A DNA stretch of 64,000 nucleotides from assembly GCF_017991995.1 (NCBI RefSeq), contig NZ_JAGOPN010000013.1:1-64000 (forward strand). Direction: 5' to 3'. The notes beneath the pieces were generated by a model that was given only the letters and a program-made list of their open reading frames with translations, searched no databases and was not told the DNA's origin. The DNA comes from Pseudacidovorax sp. (GTDB taxonomy: Bacteria; Pseudomonadota; Gammaproteobacteria; Burkholderiales; Burkholderiaceae_C). Below are positions 43,100 to 52,841 of the stretch, one piece after another. A program made the position numbers and the translations under genes. Position 1 is the first letter of the stretch. Each line of letters starts with the position of its first letter.

Positions 43100-45217
43100 A
43101 TGACCGAGCCCGTCGTTTCACTTGCACGCCATGGCGACATGGCCGTGCTGACCATCGCCAACCCGCCCGTCAATGCCCTCTCCACGGCGGTGGTGGCGGG
43201 CCTGGCCGAGGCCGTGCTGGCCTTCGAGGCCGACCGCAGTTTTGCCGGCCTGCTGGTGCACTGCACGGGCCGCACCTTCGTGGCGGGCGGGGACATCGGC
43301 AGCTTCGACGATCCGGCCTTCTCGGCCGCTCCCTACAACCGCACCCTGGCCCGCATCGAGGCGCAGGATCGCCCGGTGGTGGCCGCGCTGCACGGCACCG
43401 TGCTGGGGGGTGGGCTGGAGCTGGCCCTGGCCTGCCACGCCCGCGTCGCGGTGCCCGGCACGCAGTTCGGGCTACCGGAAGTCAAGCTGGGCCTGCTGCC
43501 GGGCTCGCTGGGCACGCAGCGCCTGCCGCGCGCGGTGGGCGTCCGGCTGGCGCTGGACATGATCTCGACCGGCCGCAGCCTGGATGCCGAGGCCGCACGC
43601 GACGCGGGCATCGTCGACGACGTGCGTGCGGGCGATCCGCTGGCCGTGGGGCTGGCCTATCTGATCGAGCTGCAGGCGCGTGGCGACGCGGTGCGGCGCC
43701 TGAGCGCGCAGCCTGTGCCGGACGAAGGCCTGCCGGCCGACTTCTTCGCGCAGGCGCTGCAGGCCGCCGCGCAGCGCAAGCCCTTCCATCCTTCCGCGCG
43801 CAGCATCGTGCTGGCGGTGCAGGCGGCGGCCACGCAGCCCTTTGCCGAGGGCGAGGCCACCGAGGCACGGCTGTTCGAGCAGTTGCGTGTGTCGCCCGAA
43901 TCGGAGGCCCTGCGGCACCTGTTCTTCGCCGAGCGCCAGGCCGCGCGCATTCCGGGCCTGCCGCGCGACACCGCGCTGCGGTCGGTGCGGCGAGTCGGCA
44001 TCCTGGGCGCGGGCACCATGGGCGGCGGCATCGCGATGAACTTCGCCAACGTCGGCCTGCCCGTCACGCTGGTCGAGGCCTCGGCCGAGGCGCTTGCGCG
44101 CGGCCTGGGCATCATCCGCCGCAACTACGAGGCCAGCGCCGCCAAGGGCCGCATGACGTCTGCGCAGGTGGAACAGCGCATGGCGCTGCTGCACGGCAAG
44201 CTCGACGACACCGCGCTCGCCGACTGCGATCTGGTCATCGAGGCCGTGTTCGAGGACATGGCCCTCAAGCAGCAGGTCTGCGCGCGGCTGGGTGCCGTGT
44301 GCCGGCCCGGCGCCATCATCGCCACCAACACCTCCACGCTGGACGTGGACGCGCTCGCCGAGGCCACCGGCCGGCCGGCCGATGTGGTGGGCCTGCACTT
44401 CTTCAGCCCCGCCAACGTGATGCGCCTGCTGGAGGTGGTGCGCGGCGCGCGGACCGCGCCCGACGTGCTGGCGACGGCGATGCAGCTCGCACGCAGCATC
44501 CGCAAGGTGGCGGTGGTCTCGGGCGTGTGCTACGGCTTCATCGGCAATCGCATGGCCGAGGTCTACATGCGCGAGGCCGAGTTTCTGTTGATGGAAGGCG
44601 CAAGCCCTTCGCAGGTCGACGGCGCAGTGGAAGCGCTCGGCATGGCGATGGGCCCGTGCCGCATGCTCGACATGGCCGGCATCGACGTGGGGGCCCGCAC
44701 CGTCATCGAGTACGGCAAGGCCGGCGGGCTTCCGCCGGACGACAGCTACCGCGCCATGGTGCGCCGGCTCTACGAGCTGGGCCGCTTCGGCCAGAAGACC
44801 GGCGCGGGGTACTACCGCTACGAAGGCCGCACGCCGGTGGACGACCCCGAGGTCGCACGCATCGCGGCCGATTTGGCTGCAGCCCACGGCATCGCGCGCC
44901 GCACGGACATCGGCGCGCAGGAGATCGTGGAGCGGCTGCTGTACCCGCTGATCAACGAAGGCGTGCGGATCCTGGAGGAGGGCATCGCCTACCGGCCAGG
45001 CGACATCGACATCGTCTGGACGGCGGGTTACGGCTTCCCCGACCACCTCGGTGGGCCTCTGTGGTGGGCCGACACGCTCGGCCTGGCCACCGTGGCCGAC
45101 CGACTGACCTTCTACGGCCGCACCCGCGGCGACCGCTTCGGCTACTGGCGCGTGGCGCCGTTGCTGTCGGAAGTCGTCCGCAGCGGGCGGCGCCTGTCCG
45201 ACGGGCTACCGGGCTGA
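43100..45217 (+). CDS. FadB/FadJ-like fused enoyl-CoA hydratase / 3-hydroxyacyl-CoA dehydrogenase
   Basis: 705 residues. The N-terminal crotonase domain (residues ~1-270) keeps both catalytic Glu positions ([16 protein letters not shown] and [15 protein letters not shown]). The NAD-binding domain starts with [20 protein letters not shown] near residue 301, and the hydroxyacyl-CoA dehydrogenase C-domains contain [17 protein letters not shown] and [13 protein letters not shown]. It performs hydration plus NAD-dependent oxidation in beta-oxidation. No thiolase gene follows, so the last step must come from elsewhere. The ATG at 43100 is chosen because the domain begins there. Confidence 0.9.
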   Translation: MTEPVVSLARHGDMAVLTIANPPVNALSTAVVAGLAEAVLAFEADRSFAGLLVHCTGRTFVAGGDIGSFDDPAFSAAPYNRTLARIEAQDRPVVAALHGTVLGGGLELALACHARVAVPGTQFGLPEVKLGLLPGSLGTQRLPRAVGVRLALDMISTGRSLDAEAARDAGIVDDVRAGDPLAVGLAYLIELQARGDAVRRLSAQPVPDEGLPADFFAQALQAAAQRKPFHPSARSIVLAVQAAATQPFAEGEATEARLFEQLRVSPESEALRHLFFAERQAARIPGLPRDTALRSVRRVGILGAGTMGGGIAMNFANVGLPVTLVEASAEALARGLGIIRRNYEASAAKGRMTSAQVEQRMALLHGKLDDTALADCDLVIEAVFEDMALKQQVCARLGAVCRPGAIIATNTSTLDVDALAEATGRPADVVGLHFFSPANVMRLLEVVRGARTAPDVLATAMQLARSIRKVAVVSGVCYGFIGNRMAEVYMREAEFLLMEGASPSQVDGAVEALGMAMGPCRMLDMAGIDVGARTVIEYGKAGGLPPDDSYRAMVRRLYELGRFGQKTGAGYYRYEGRTPVDDPEVARIAADLAAAHGIARRTDIGAQEIVERLLYPLINEGVRILEEGIAYRPGDIDIVWTAGYGFPDHLGGPLWWADTLGLATVADRLTFYGRTRGDRFGYWRVAPLLSEVVRSGRRLSDGLPG

Positions 45218-45262
45218 GCGCCACCTGCCCACCTCACGCATCACCCACATCGGAGACACGCC

Positions 45263-46825
45263 ATGGAAGACCTCACCCTCATCGACGGACTGCGACGCCA
45301 GCTCGCCGAGCGGCCGGACGCCACCGCCTACCGGCAGGGCGAGCGGCGGCTCAGCTACCGCGACATCGAGGCCTTCACCAACCGGCTGGCCCACGCCCTC
45401 GCCGGTGCCGGCGTGGCACGCGGCTCGCGCGTGGCGGTGCTCACCAAACAGCATGTCGAATGCATCCTGGTGACGCTGGCCGCCTGCAAGCTGGGGGCCG
45501 TGTGCATGCCGGTCAACTGGCGTCTGGCGGCCAAGGAGGTCGAGTACATCGTCAACAACGGCGAAGCGCCCTTCCTGATGGCCGATACCGAGTTCCTGCC
45601 CCTGCTGGAAAAGGCCGAGCTGCCGGGTGTGCGCATCCGCGTGTGCACCACCGAGGGCACGGCCTTGCCCTCGCTCGCCCAGTGGTGCGCCGGCCAGTCC
45701 GACCGCTTCGAGCCGGTGGCCGCGGACACGCATGACGCGGCGCTGCAGCTCTATTCCTCCGGCACCACGGGGCTGCCCAAAGGCATCGTGCTGACGCATG
45801 CGGGGCTGCTGTCCACCTCGCGGGTGGTGTCGCGCGAATGGAAGTTCGACCACCGGCATGTGCTGGGCAACCCGTTGCCGGTCTTCCATGTGGCGGGCAT
45901 GACGATGCTGCTGCTGACGCTCTACACGGGCGGCCAGACTTCGTCGTACCCGGAGTTCGATCCGCGCGGCTACCTGCGTGCCATCGGCGAGCACGGCATC
46001 ACCCACACCTTCGTGGTGCCGGCCATGATCCTGTTCATGCTGCAGGTGCCCGAGGCCAAGTCCTTCGACTTCAGCCGGCTGCAAATCGTCGCCTACGGGG
46101 GCTCGCCGGTGAGCGAGTCGGTGCTGCACCAGGCCTTCGAGCTGTTCGGCTGCGACTTCCTGCAGGTCTATGGCCTGACGGAGGTCTCCGGGCCGGCCAC
46201 CTTCCTCTTTCCCGAGGACCACCGTGCTGGCGATGCCGAACTGCTGCGTTCTGCGGGTCGGCCCATTGGCGGCGGGCGCCTGCGCATCGTCGATCCCATC
46301 GACCTCAAGGACCTGCCCGACGGCCAGGTGGGCGAGATCTGGATCGAGTCCGACCGCAACCTCAAGGAGTACTGGCGCAACCCCGAGGCCACGGCCGCCG
46401 CCTACCCGGAAGGCCGCAATGCCAATGGCGGCTGGTTCCGGTCGGGCGACGCGGGCTACATGAAGAACGGCTATCTCTACATCAACGACCGCATCAAGGA
46501 CATGATCGTTTCGGGCGGCGAGAACATCTATCCGGCCGAGGTGGAGAACGTCCTGATGCGTCATCCGGCCGTGGCTGACGGCGCCGTCATCGGCGTGCCC
46601 GACCCGACCTGGGGCGAATCGGTCAAGGCCTGCGTGGTGCTGCGCCCCGGTGCCACTGCCGACGCGCGCGCCATCATCGACTTCATGCGCGAGAACCTTG
46701 CGCACTACAAGTGCCCGAAGACCATCGACATCGTCGAGGTGCTGCCACGCAACCCCAGTGGCAAGGTGCTCAAGCGCGTGCTGCGCGAGCCCTACTGGAA
46801 AGGCCAGACGCGCGCCGTGGGCTAG
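45263..46825 (+). CDS. AMP-forming acyl-CoA synthetase (ANL superfamily)
   Basis: 520 residues. The P-loop motif LYSSGTTGLPKGIVLTHAG lies near residue 165, VYGLTEVSGPATF near 300, WFRSGDAGYMKNGYLYINDR near 393 and the C-terminal lysine in NPSGKVLKR near 505. It activates a carboxylic acid with ATP and CoA; size and motifs fit medium/long-chain or aryl-acid ligases. A GGAGACA leader lies at 45252-45258. It probably feeds the FadB-like and dehydrogenase enzymes, and the Liv-type importer encoded next may bring in its substrate. Confidence 0.88.
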   Translation: MEDLTLIDGLRRQLAERPDATAYRQGERRLSYRDIEAFTNRLAHALAGAGVARGSRVAVLTKQHVECILVTLAACKLGAVCMPVNWRLAAKEVEYIVNNGEAPFLMADTEFLPLLEKAELPGVRIRVCTTEGTALPSLAQWCAGQSDRFEPVAADTHDAALQLYSSGTTGLPKGIVLTHAGLLSTSRVVSREWKFDHRHVLGNPLPVFHVAGMTMLLLTLYTGGQTSSYPEFDPRGYLRAIGEHGITHTFVVPAMILFMLQVPEAKSFDFSRLQIVAYGGSPVSESVLHQAFELFGCDFLQVYGLTEVSGPATFLFPEDHRAGDAELLRSAGRPIGGGRLRIVDPIDLKDLPDGQVGEIWIESDRNLKEYWRNPEATAAAYPEGRNANGGWFRSGDAGYMKNGYLYINDRIKDMIVSGGENIYPAEVENVLMRHPAVADGAVIGVPDPTWGESVKACVVLRPGATADARAIIDFMRENLAHYKCPKTIDIVEVLPRNPSGKVLKRVLREPYWKGQTRAVG

Positions 46826-46881
46826 GCGCGCATCCCGGGCGCACGAAGAGGCGCCTGTTCCCATCCACAACGGAGACAAGC

Positions 46882-48075
46882 ATGCTGAAGAAACTCGCCA
46901 TGGCCGCCACCGCGGCCGCGGCCTGCTGGCTCGCGCCACAGGCCTTCGCACAGGACAAGCCGATCAAGATCGCGCTCATTGCCAGCAAGACCGGGCCGTC
47001 CGAGGCCTATGCCCGCGACACCGAGCGCGGGCTGCGCCTGGGCCTCGAATACCTCACCCAGGGCTCGATGACGCTGCTCGGCCGCAAGATCGAGCTGATC
47101 GTCAAGGACGACCAGATGAAGCCCGAGCTGTCCAAGGCCATGCTCACCGAGGCGCTGGCGGACGACAAGGCCGACATCGCCATCGGCACCTCCTGGTCCG
47201 GCGGCGCGCTCTCGATGGCGCCGGTGGCGGAGGAGTACGGCAAGCTGCTGATGGTCGAGCCGGCCATTGCCGATTCGCTCACGGGCTCGGCCTGGAACAA
47301 GTACCTCTTCCGCGCCAGCCGCAACTCGTTCCAGGACGCCCTGGCCAGTGCCGCGGCGCTCAAGGACGGCGACAATGTCGCCTTCCTGGCGCCCGACTAT
47401 GTCTACGGCAAGGACGGCGTGAAGGCGGCCAAGGAAGCGCTGGCCGCCACCAAAAAGAAGGCGACCGTGGTGCACGAGGAGTACATCCCGCTGTCCACCA
47501 CCGACTTCACCGCGCCCATGCAACGCATCTTCGACCGCATGAAGGACGTGCAGGGCAAGAAGTACCTGGTGGTGATCTGGGGCGCACCCAATCCCATCCG
47601 CAAGATCTCGGAGCTCAACCCGGGCCGCTACGGCATCGAGTTCCTTTCCATCGGCGGGGCCAACCTCGAGAACGCCAAGCCCTGGCGCGGCCTGGACATC
47701 ACCGGCGGCACCTTCTACTACTACGACTTCCCCAAGAACCCGATGAACGACTGGCTGGTGGCCGAGCACCGCAAGCGTTACCAGACGCCGCCGGACCTGT
47801 TCACCGCGGGCGGCTTCGTCACGGCGGCGGCCATCGTGGCCGGGGTGAAGAAGGCCAACTCGGTCGACACGCCCAAGCTCATCGCCGCCATGGAAGGCAT
47901 GGAGTTCGACACGCCCAAGGGCAAGATGACCTTCCGCAAGGAAGACCATCAGGCGCTGCAGTCGCAGTACCAGTTCCGAATGAAGAAGGCGCCGGCGAAC
48001 GAGTGGGACCTGTTCGAGCTGGTGCGCGAGATCCCGGCGTCCGAGATGCCGCTGCCGATCACCGTCAAGCGCTGA
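46882..48075 (+). CDS. Branched-chain-type ABC transporter periplasmic binding protein
   Basis: 397 residues. A Sec signal (MLKKLAMAATAAAACWLAPQ, cleavage after AFA-Q) precedes a type I periplasmic-binding fold starting KPIKIALIASKTGPSEAYAR. Liv-family receptors bind branched amino acids, but many in this order bind aromatic or acyl acids; the adjacent acyl-CoA ligase suggests the latter. A GGAGACA site sits at 46872-46878. Its stop is 4 bp from the first ATPase gene. Confidence 0.88.
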   Translation: MLKKLAMAATAAAACWLAPQAFAQDKPIKIALIASKTGPSEAYARDTERGLRLGLEYLTQGSMTLLGRKIELIVKDDQMKPELSKAMLTEALADDKADIAIGTSWSGGALSMAPVAEEYGKLLMVEPAIADSLTGSAWNKYLFRASRNSFQDALASAAALKDGDNVAFLAPDYVYGKDGVKAAKEALAATKKKATVVHEEYIPLSTTDFTAPMQRIFDRMKDVQGKKYLVVIWGAPNPIRKISELNPGRYGIEFLSIGGANLENAKPWRGLDITGGTFYYYDFPKNPMNDWLVAEHRKRYQTPPDLFTAGGFVTAAAIVAGVKKANSVDTPKLIAAMEGMEFDTPKGKMTFRKEDHQALQSQYQFRMKKAPANEWDLFELVREIPASEMPLPITVKR

Positions 48076-48079
48076 GCGC

Positions 48080-48904
48080 ATGCACGACGCGACAGCGCAA
48101 GTCCGCCCGCCTGAAGCGCGTGCACCGGTCCTGGAGAGCCGGGGACTGGGTATCCGCTTCGGCGGCCATGCCGCCGTGGACGACGTGAGCGCGGCCTTCC
48201 ATGCGGGAACGCTGACGGCCATCGTCGGGCCCAACGGGGCCGGCAAGACGACCTACTTCAACCTGCTGTCCGGCCAGCTGCCGGCCACGGCCGGCCGGGT
48301 GCTGCTGCATGGCGAAGACGTGACCCGGCTCGACGCCGCGCGGCGCACGGCCCGCGGCATCGGCCGCGCCTTCCAGCTCACCCACCTGTTTCCGCGGCTG
48401 AGCGTGCTGGAGAACGTGCGGCTGGCGGTGCAGAGCCGCCACCGCGCCGGCTTCAACATGCTGGCCGTGTGGCGCAGCCGGGGCGATCTGGTGGAGCAGG
48501 CGCGCGAGCATGTGCAGCAGGTCGGCCTGGCCGCGCGCCTGGACGAGCAGGCGGCGCGGCTGTCGCACGGCGACAAGCGCAAGCTGGAGGTCGCCATCCT
48601 GATGGCGCTGGCGCCGCAGGTCGTCATGCTCGACGAGCCCACGGCCGGCATGAGCGTGGACGAGGTGCCGGTGATCCTCGACCTGATCGCCCGCCTGAAG
48701 GCGCGCGGCGATCGCACCATCCTCCTGGTGGAGCACAAGATGGACGTGATCCGTTCGCTGGCCGACCGCATCGTCGTGCTGCACAACGGCCGCCTGGTGG
48801 CCGACGGCTTGCCGGCCGAGGTGATGGCCTCGGCCGTCGTGCAGGAGGCCTACCTCGGCGTGCGCCGCCAGCGCGCGGCGCGCAGGGAGGCGGCCCATGC
48901 ATGA
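48080..48904 (+). CDS. livG: LivG-type ABC transporter ATP-binding protein
   Basis: 274 residues. Walker A is IVGPNGAGKTTYFNLLSGQL near residue 52, the signature reads LSHGDKRKLEVAI near 161 (LSxGx variant usual for LivG), and Walker B is VVMLDEPTAGMS near 181. The C-terminal LivG extension is present. The gene overlaps livF by 8 bp, so the two ATPases are co-translated and energise the 49663/50738 permeases. Confidence 0.9.
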   Translation: MHDATAQVRPPEARAPVLESRGLGIRFGGHAAVDDVSAAFHAGTLTAIVGPNGAGKTTYFNLLSGQLPATAGRVLLHGEDVTRLDAARRTARGIGRAFQLTHLFPRLSVLENVRLAVQSRHRAGFNMLAVWRSRGDLVEQAREHVQQVGLAARLDEQAARLSHGDKRKLEVAILMALAPQVVMLDEPTAGMSVDEVPVILDLIARLKARGDRTILLVEHKMDVIRSLADRIVVLHNGRLVADGLPAEVMASAVVQEAYLGVRRQRAARREAAHA

Positions 48905-49649
48905 GATGCTGGAGCCAAAGACGGGCGACAACGCGCTGCTGTCGCTCACCGGCGTGCACACCCACATCGGCGAGTACCACATCCTGCAGGGCGTGGACCT
49001 GCAGGTTCCGCGCGCCGGCCTGACGGTGCTGCTGGGGCGCAACGGCGCCGGCAAGAGCACCACGCTGCGCACGATCATGGGACTGTGGCACGCCAGCCGC
49101 GGCACGCTGCGCTTCGATGGCGAGGACATCACTGCCGCGCGCACGCCGGACATCGCACGCCGCGGCATCGCCTTCGTTCCCGAGGACATGGGCGTGTTCG
49201 CAGGGCTCACGGTGCAGGAGAACCTGCGCCTGGCGGCCATCGGCGGGCGCTTCGACGAGGCGCGGCTGGCGTGGATCTTCGATCTGTTCCCGGCGCTCAA
49301 GCGCTTCTGGCTGCGGCCGGGCGGCACGCTGTCGGGTGGGCAGAAGCAGATGGTGGCCATCGCCCGTGCCATCGTCGAGCCGCGCAAGCTGCTGCTGATC
49401 GACGAGCCCACCAAGGGCCTGGCACCGGCCATCGTCGACAACCTGGCCGATGCCTTCGAGGCGCTGAAGGCCCGGGGCACCACCATCCTGCTGGTGGAGC
49501 AGAACTTCCACTTCGTGCGCGCGCTGGGCGACCATGTCGCGGTGATGGACGACGGCCGCATCGTGCACACCGGCACCATGGCCGCGCTGGACGCGGACGA
49601 GGCGCTGCAGGCCCGGCTGCTCGGCCTGCATGCCGGCGCCGTCCATTGA
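48897..49649 (+). CDS. livF: LivF-type ABC transporter ATP-binding protein
   Basis: 250 residues. Walker A is LLGRNGAGKSTTLRTIMGLW near residue 45, the signature is LSGGQKQMVAIARAIVEP near 144, and Walker B is LLLIDEPTKGLAPAIV near 164. It is the second ATPase of the Liv-type importer, starting inside the 3' end of livG. The N-terminal ~14 residues before LTGVHTHIGEYHILQGV are not conserved, so an internal start is possible. Confidence 0.9.
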   Translation: MHEMLEPKTGDNALLSLTGVHTHIGEYHILQGVDLQVPRAGLTVLLGRNGAGKSTTLRTIMGLWHASRGTLRFDGEDITAARTPDIARRGIAFVPEDMGVFAGLTVQENLRLAAIGGRFDEARLAWIFDLFPALKRFWLRPGGTLSGGQKQMVAIARAIVEPRKLLLIDEPTKGLAPAIVDNLADAFEALKARGTTILLVEQNFHFVRALGDHVAVMDDGRIVHTGTMAALDADEALQARLLGLHAGAVH

Positions 49650-49662
49650 GGGAGACCGACGA

Positions 49663-50724
49663 ATGTCCGCCACCGACTCCACCCTGGCCGCGCCGCCGCA
49701 GGCGGCGGTCATGCCCGCCGCACCTGCAGCGCTGGAGGCCCTGCCGGGCCGGCGCCGCGATCTGGTGCCCGTCCTGACCATCCTGGCCTTCATCGCCGTC
49801 GCGCTGCCGGTCACGGGCAGCCTTCCCACCTGGGTCACGCTGACCGTGGCGGCCCTGGCCATGGGCATGATGCTGTTCATCATGGCCAGTGGCCTCACGC
49901 TGGTCTTCGGCCTCATGGACGTGATGAACCTGGGCCATGCGGCCTTCGTGGCCGTCGGCGCCTACACGGCGACGCTGATGGTGGGGCCCTTGCAGGCCCT
50001 GCTGCAGTCCGCGTCGATATGGGCCGGCATGGCGGCCATCCTGGCCGTGATCGCCGTGGCCATGGCCGTAACGGCACTGCTGGGCTGGGTGTACGAGCGA
50101 CTGTTCGTGAAGCCGGTCTATGGCGACCATCTCAAGCAGATCCTCATCACCATCGGCGCCATGATCGTCATGGAGCAGCTCGTGCTGGTGGTGTTCGGTG
50201 CCAACCAGATGCTGCTGCCGCTGCCCGAGGCGCTGCGTGGCTCGATCCTGCTGGGCGACGTGGCCATCGAGCGCTACCGGCTGGTGGCCGTGGGCGTGGG
50301 GCTGGCCGTCTTCATCGGGCTGACGCTGGTGCTCGGGCGCACGCGCATCGGCCTGCTGATCCGTGCGGGCGTGGAGAACCGTTCCATGGTCGAGGCCCTC
50401 GGCTACCGCGTGCGCACGGTGTTCGTGGGCGTGTTCGTGGCCGGCTCGGCGCTGGCGGGCCTGGGCGGCGTGATGTGGGGCTTCTACCGCGAGCAGTTCA
50501 CCGTGGCCATCGGCGCCGAGGTGCTGGTGCAGATGCTCATCATCGTCATCATCGGTGGGCTGGGCTCGGTGGCCGGCTGCTTCGCCGGTGCCATGCTGGT
50601 GGCGCTGACCACCAATTACGTGAGCTTCCTGCTCCCCGACCTGGCGCTGGTCTCCAACATCCTGGTGATGATGGCCGTGCTGCTGTGGCGGCCGCAGGGG
50701 CTGTACCCGGTGCACAAGCCGTAG
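49663..50724 (+). CDS. livH: LivH-type ABC transporter permease
   Basis: 353 residues with about eight hydrophobic helices. Family motifs are SGLTLVFGLMDVMNLGHAAF near residue 77 and NRSMVEALGYRVRTVFVGVF near 240, the cytoplasmic EAA-like coupling region. An N-terminal cytosolic tail of ~35 residues (AAPPQAAVMPAAPAALEALP) is longer than in most LivH proteins. A GGAGACC leader precedes the ATG, 13 bp after livF. Confidence 0.88.
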   Translation: MSATDSTLAAPPQAAVMPAAPAALEALPGRRRDLVPVLTILAFIAVALPVTGSLPTWVTLTVAALAMGMMLFIMASGLTLVFGLMDVMNLGHAAFVAVGAYTATLMVGPLQALLQSASIWAGMAAILAVIAVAMAVTALLGWVYERLFVKPVYGDHLKQILITIGAMIVMEQLVLVVFGANQMLLPLPEALRGSILLGDVAIERYRLVAVGVGLAVFIGLTLVLGRTRIGLLIRAGVENRSMVEALGYRVRTVFVGVFVAGSALAGLGGVMWGFYREQFTVAIGAEVLVQMLIIVIIGGLGSVAGCFAGAMLVALTTNYVSFLLPDLALVSNILVMMAVLLWRPQGLYPVHKP

Positions 50725-50737
50725 GAGGACGTCCGCC

Positions 50738-51805
50738 ATGCTCATGCGAATCCTTTCCGGCGACCTGCCGCGCAGCCGGGCGCTCACCGTGCTGCTGCTC
50801 CTGGTGCTGTTCTATCTGGCCACGGCGCCCTTTCTTTTCTCCGGAGCCCGGCCGTTGAACGTGGCGGCCACCATCTGCGTGTTCATCGTGCTGGTGGCGT
50901 CCTTCGACCTGCTGCTCGGCTACTGCGGCGTGGTGTCCTTCGCGCATGCCATGTTCTATGGCATCGGCGCCTACGGCGTGGCCATCGCGATGCACACGCT
51001 GGGGCCCACCTGGACGGCCATGGGCGTCGGGGCGCTGGCGGCGATCGGGCTGTCGGTGCTGCTGTCCTTCCTGATCGCGCTGATCTCGCTGCGGGTGAAG
51101 GCCATCTTCTACACCATGATGACGCTGGCCTTCGGGGCTGCCTTCGGGGCCCTGGTGATGCGCCTGAGCGGGATCACCGGCGGCGACGATGGCCGCACCT
51201 TCCGCTTGCCGCAGGCCCTGACGCCGGCCTTCCGCCTGGTCGAGGACGAGGTGCTGGGCACGGCCATCAACGGCCGCCTGCTGACCTACTACCTGGTCTT
51301 TGGCGTGTCGCTGCTGCTCTTCCTGCTGATGCTGCGCGTTGTCAACTCGCGCTTCGGCCGGGTGCTGGAAGCCATCCGCGAGAACGAATTCCGCGCCGAG
51401 GCCATCGGCTATCGCACGCTCCACTACCGCATCGCCGTCAACTGCCTGGCCGCGGCACTGGCCACCTGTGCCGGCATCCTGATGGCACTGTGGCTGCGCT
51501 ACGTGGGGCCGCAGACCACGGTGGGCTTCAACGTGATGCTCAACATCCTGCTGATGGCAGTGATCGGTGGGCTGGGCACCATCTATGGTGCGGTCATCGG
51601 CGTGGCGCTGTACATCGTGGCCGAGAACTATCTGCAGAGCCTGATGGCGGGGCTCAGCAGCGCCCTGGGCGCGGCGCCGCTGCTGGCCAAGCTGTTTCAC
51701 CCCGACCGCTGGATGCTCTGGTTCGGGCTGGTGTTCGTGCTGTCGGTGTACTTCTTCCCGAGTGGCGTCGTGGGCCGGCTGCGCACGGCTTTGGTCCGGC
51801 GCTGA
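50738..51805 (+). CDS. livM: LivM-type ABC transporter permease
   Basis: 355 residues with eight to ten hydrophobic helices. Motifs are DLLLGYCGVVSFAHAMFYGI near residue 57 and IRENEFRAEAIGYRTLHYRI near 214, both diagnostic of LivM. It completes a five-gene importer (receptor, two ATPases, two permeases). It ends 18 bp from the convergent GntR gene. Confidence 0.88.
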   Translation: MLMRILSGDLPRSRALTVLLLLVLFYLATAPFLFSGARPLNVAATICVFIVLVASFDLLLGYCGVVSFAHAMFYGIGAYGVAIAMHTLGPTWTAMGVGALAAIGLSVLLSFLIALISLRVKAIFYTMMTLAFGAAFGALVMRLSGITGGDDGRTFRLPQALTPAFRLVEDEVLGTAINGRLLTYYLVFGVSLLLFLLMLRVVNSRFGRVLEAIRENEFRAEAIGYRTLHYRIAVNCLAAALATCAGILMALWLRYVGPQTTVGFNVMLNILLMAVIGGLGTIYGAVIGVALYIVAENYLQSLMAGLSSALGAAPLLAKLFHPDRWMLWFGLVFVLSVYFFPSGVVGRLRTALVRR

Positions 51806-51823
51806 GAGCCTGCCCGACCGCGC

Positions 51824-52549
51824 TCAGTCCAGGGCGAGTCCGCGCATGCGAGGAAGGGTGCGCTCGCCGGACTTCTGCAGATGGCGCCGCATGCGCTTTT
51901 CTGCCTTGTCGGCGTCGCCCATCAGGATCGCCTCCGTGATGCCGCGGTATTCGGCCACCATGGCGCGTACATCGGCGGGCGTGAGCAGGTGGTGGAACTG
52001 GGCGCGGAAGAGATGGGCCCGGGCCTGCGGCAGCACGCGGTCGAGCTCCGGGCTGGCCGCGATGTCGAACATGACCTTGTAGTAGTGGGCGCGTGCGTCG
52101 AGCACGTGGTCCAGCGCCTCGGGCGTCTCGGCGCGCACGAGCTTGTGCGCGGCCGCCTCGAAGCGCCTGGCGTTGTCGCCCAGGTGGATGCGTTGGGCGG
52201 CCAGGCGCGCGGCCAGGCCCGAAAGCACCTCCAGCACGCCCAACAGGCTGGTCGCGTCTTCGCGGGTGAGCGAGCGGATGACGGCGCCCCGGTGCGGTGT
52301 GAGTTCGACCACACCGCTGGCGGCCAGGATGCGCAGCGCTTCGCGCACCGTGCTGCGGCCCACGCCCAGGTCACGCATCAGGTCGGTCTCGACCAGACGC
52401 TGGCCCACCACGAAGCGGCGATTGAGGATGCCCTTGCCGATGGCGTCGGCCACGCGGTCGGGCGTGCTGCGCGGATGGGCGGGCGACACGGCGGCGGGTG
52501 TCTTGCGCACGGCGGGGCGGCGTGTGGCGGCGGGCTTGTTGTCGTTCAT
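51824..52549 (-). CDS. GntR-family regulator with FCD domain
   Basis: 241 residues. A disordered Ala/Pro/Arg-rich N-terminus (~30 residues) precedes the winged helix (RVADAIGKGILNRRFVVGQR to LAASGVVELTPHRGAVI) and a helical FCD domain with metal/ligand His residues (DARAHYYKVMFDIA, FHHLLTPADV). It lies between the Liv importer (convergent) and a divergent acyl-CoA dehydrogenase gene. An FCD-type palindrome occurs in the divergent gap, so it probably represses 52842-55776 and itself. Confidence 0.88.
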   Translation of the reverse strand: MNDNKPAATRRPAVRKTPAAVSPAHPRSTPDRVADAIGKGILNRRFVVGQRLVETDLMRDLGVGRSTVREALRILAASGVVELTPHRGAVIRSLTREDATSLLGVLEVLSGLAARLAAQRIHLGDNARRFEAAAHKLVRAETPEALDHVLDARAHYYKVMFDIAASPELDRVLPQARAHLFRAQFHHLLTPADVRAMVAEYRGITEAILMGDADKAEKRMRRHLQKSGERTLPRMRGLALD

Positions 52550-52752
52550 GGATGCGGATGTTGGCCTGTGCCATTGTCGGGCGATGAGGCCCGATCGGGG
52601 CTCCGCACCGGCACGCGGCGAGATGCCTCCAGCAGGTGGACGCAAGACGGCAAGGCCCCCTCGTCCTACGCTGCGGACCCGCGCTGATCGGCGTGGCGGC
52701 GCACTTCGATGCGCGTCGCCCGCGCGACGGCGGTCGGGGCAAGTACCTAAGA

Positions 52753-52763
52753 TCGTCTGACGA
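52753..52763. promoter_or_regulatory. Candidate GntR (FCD) operator
   Basis: TCGTC-T-GACGA is a perfect inverted repeat within GATCGTCTGACGAAAT, which resembles the GTCNGAC-centred sites common for FCD-type GntR proteins. A -10-like TACTAT lies at 52772-52777, so bound repressor would cover the promoter. The rest of the 292-bp gap (52550-52841) shows no gene. Confidence 0.55.
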
Positions 52764-52841
52764 AATCATCCTACTATCTGGCCGAATCACCATGCGGGCC
52801 ACGGTTGCCCGCTGCCTGCCCCATCTCTCGAAAGGCCTTTC

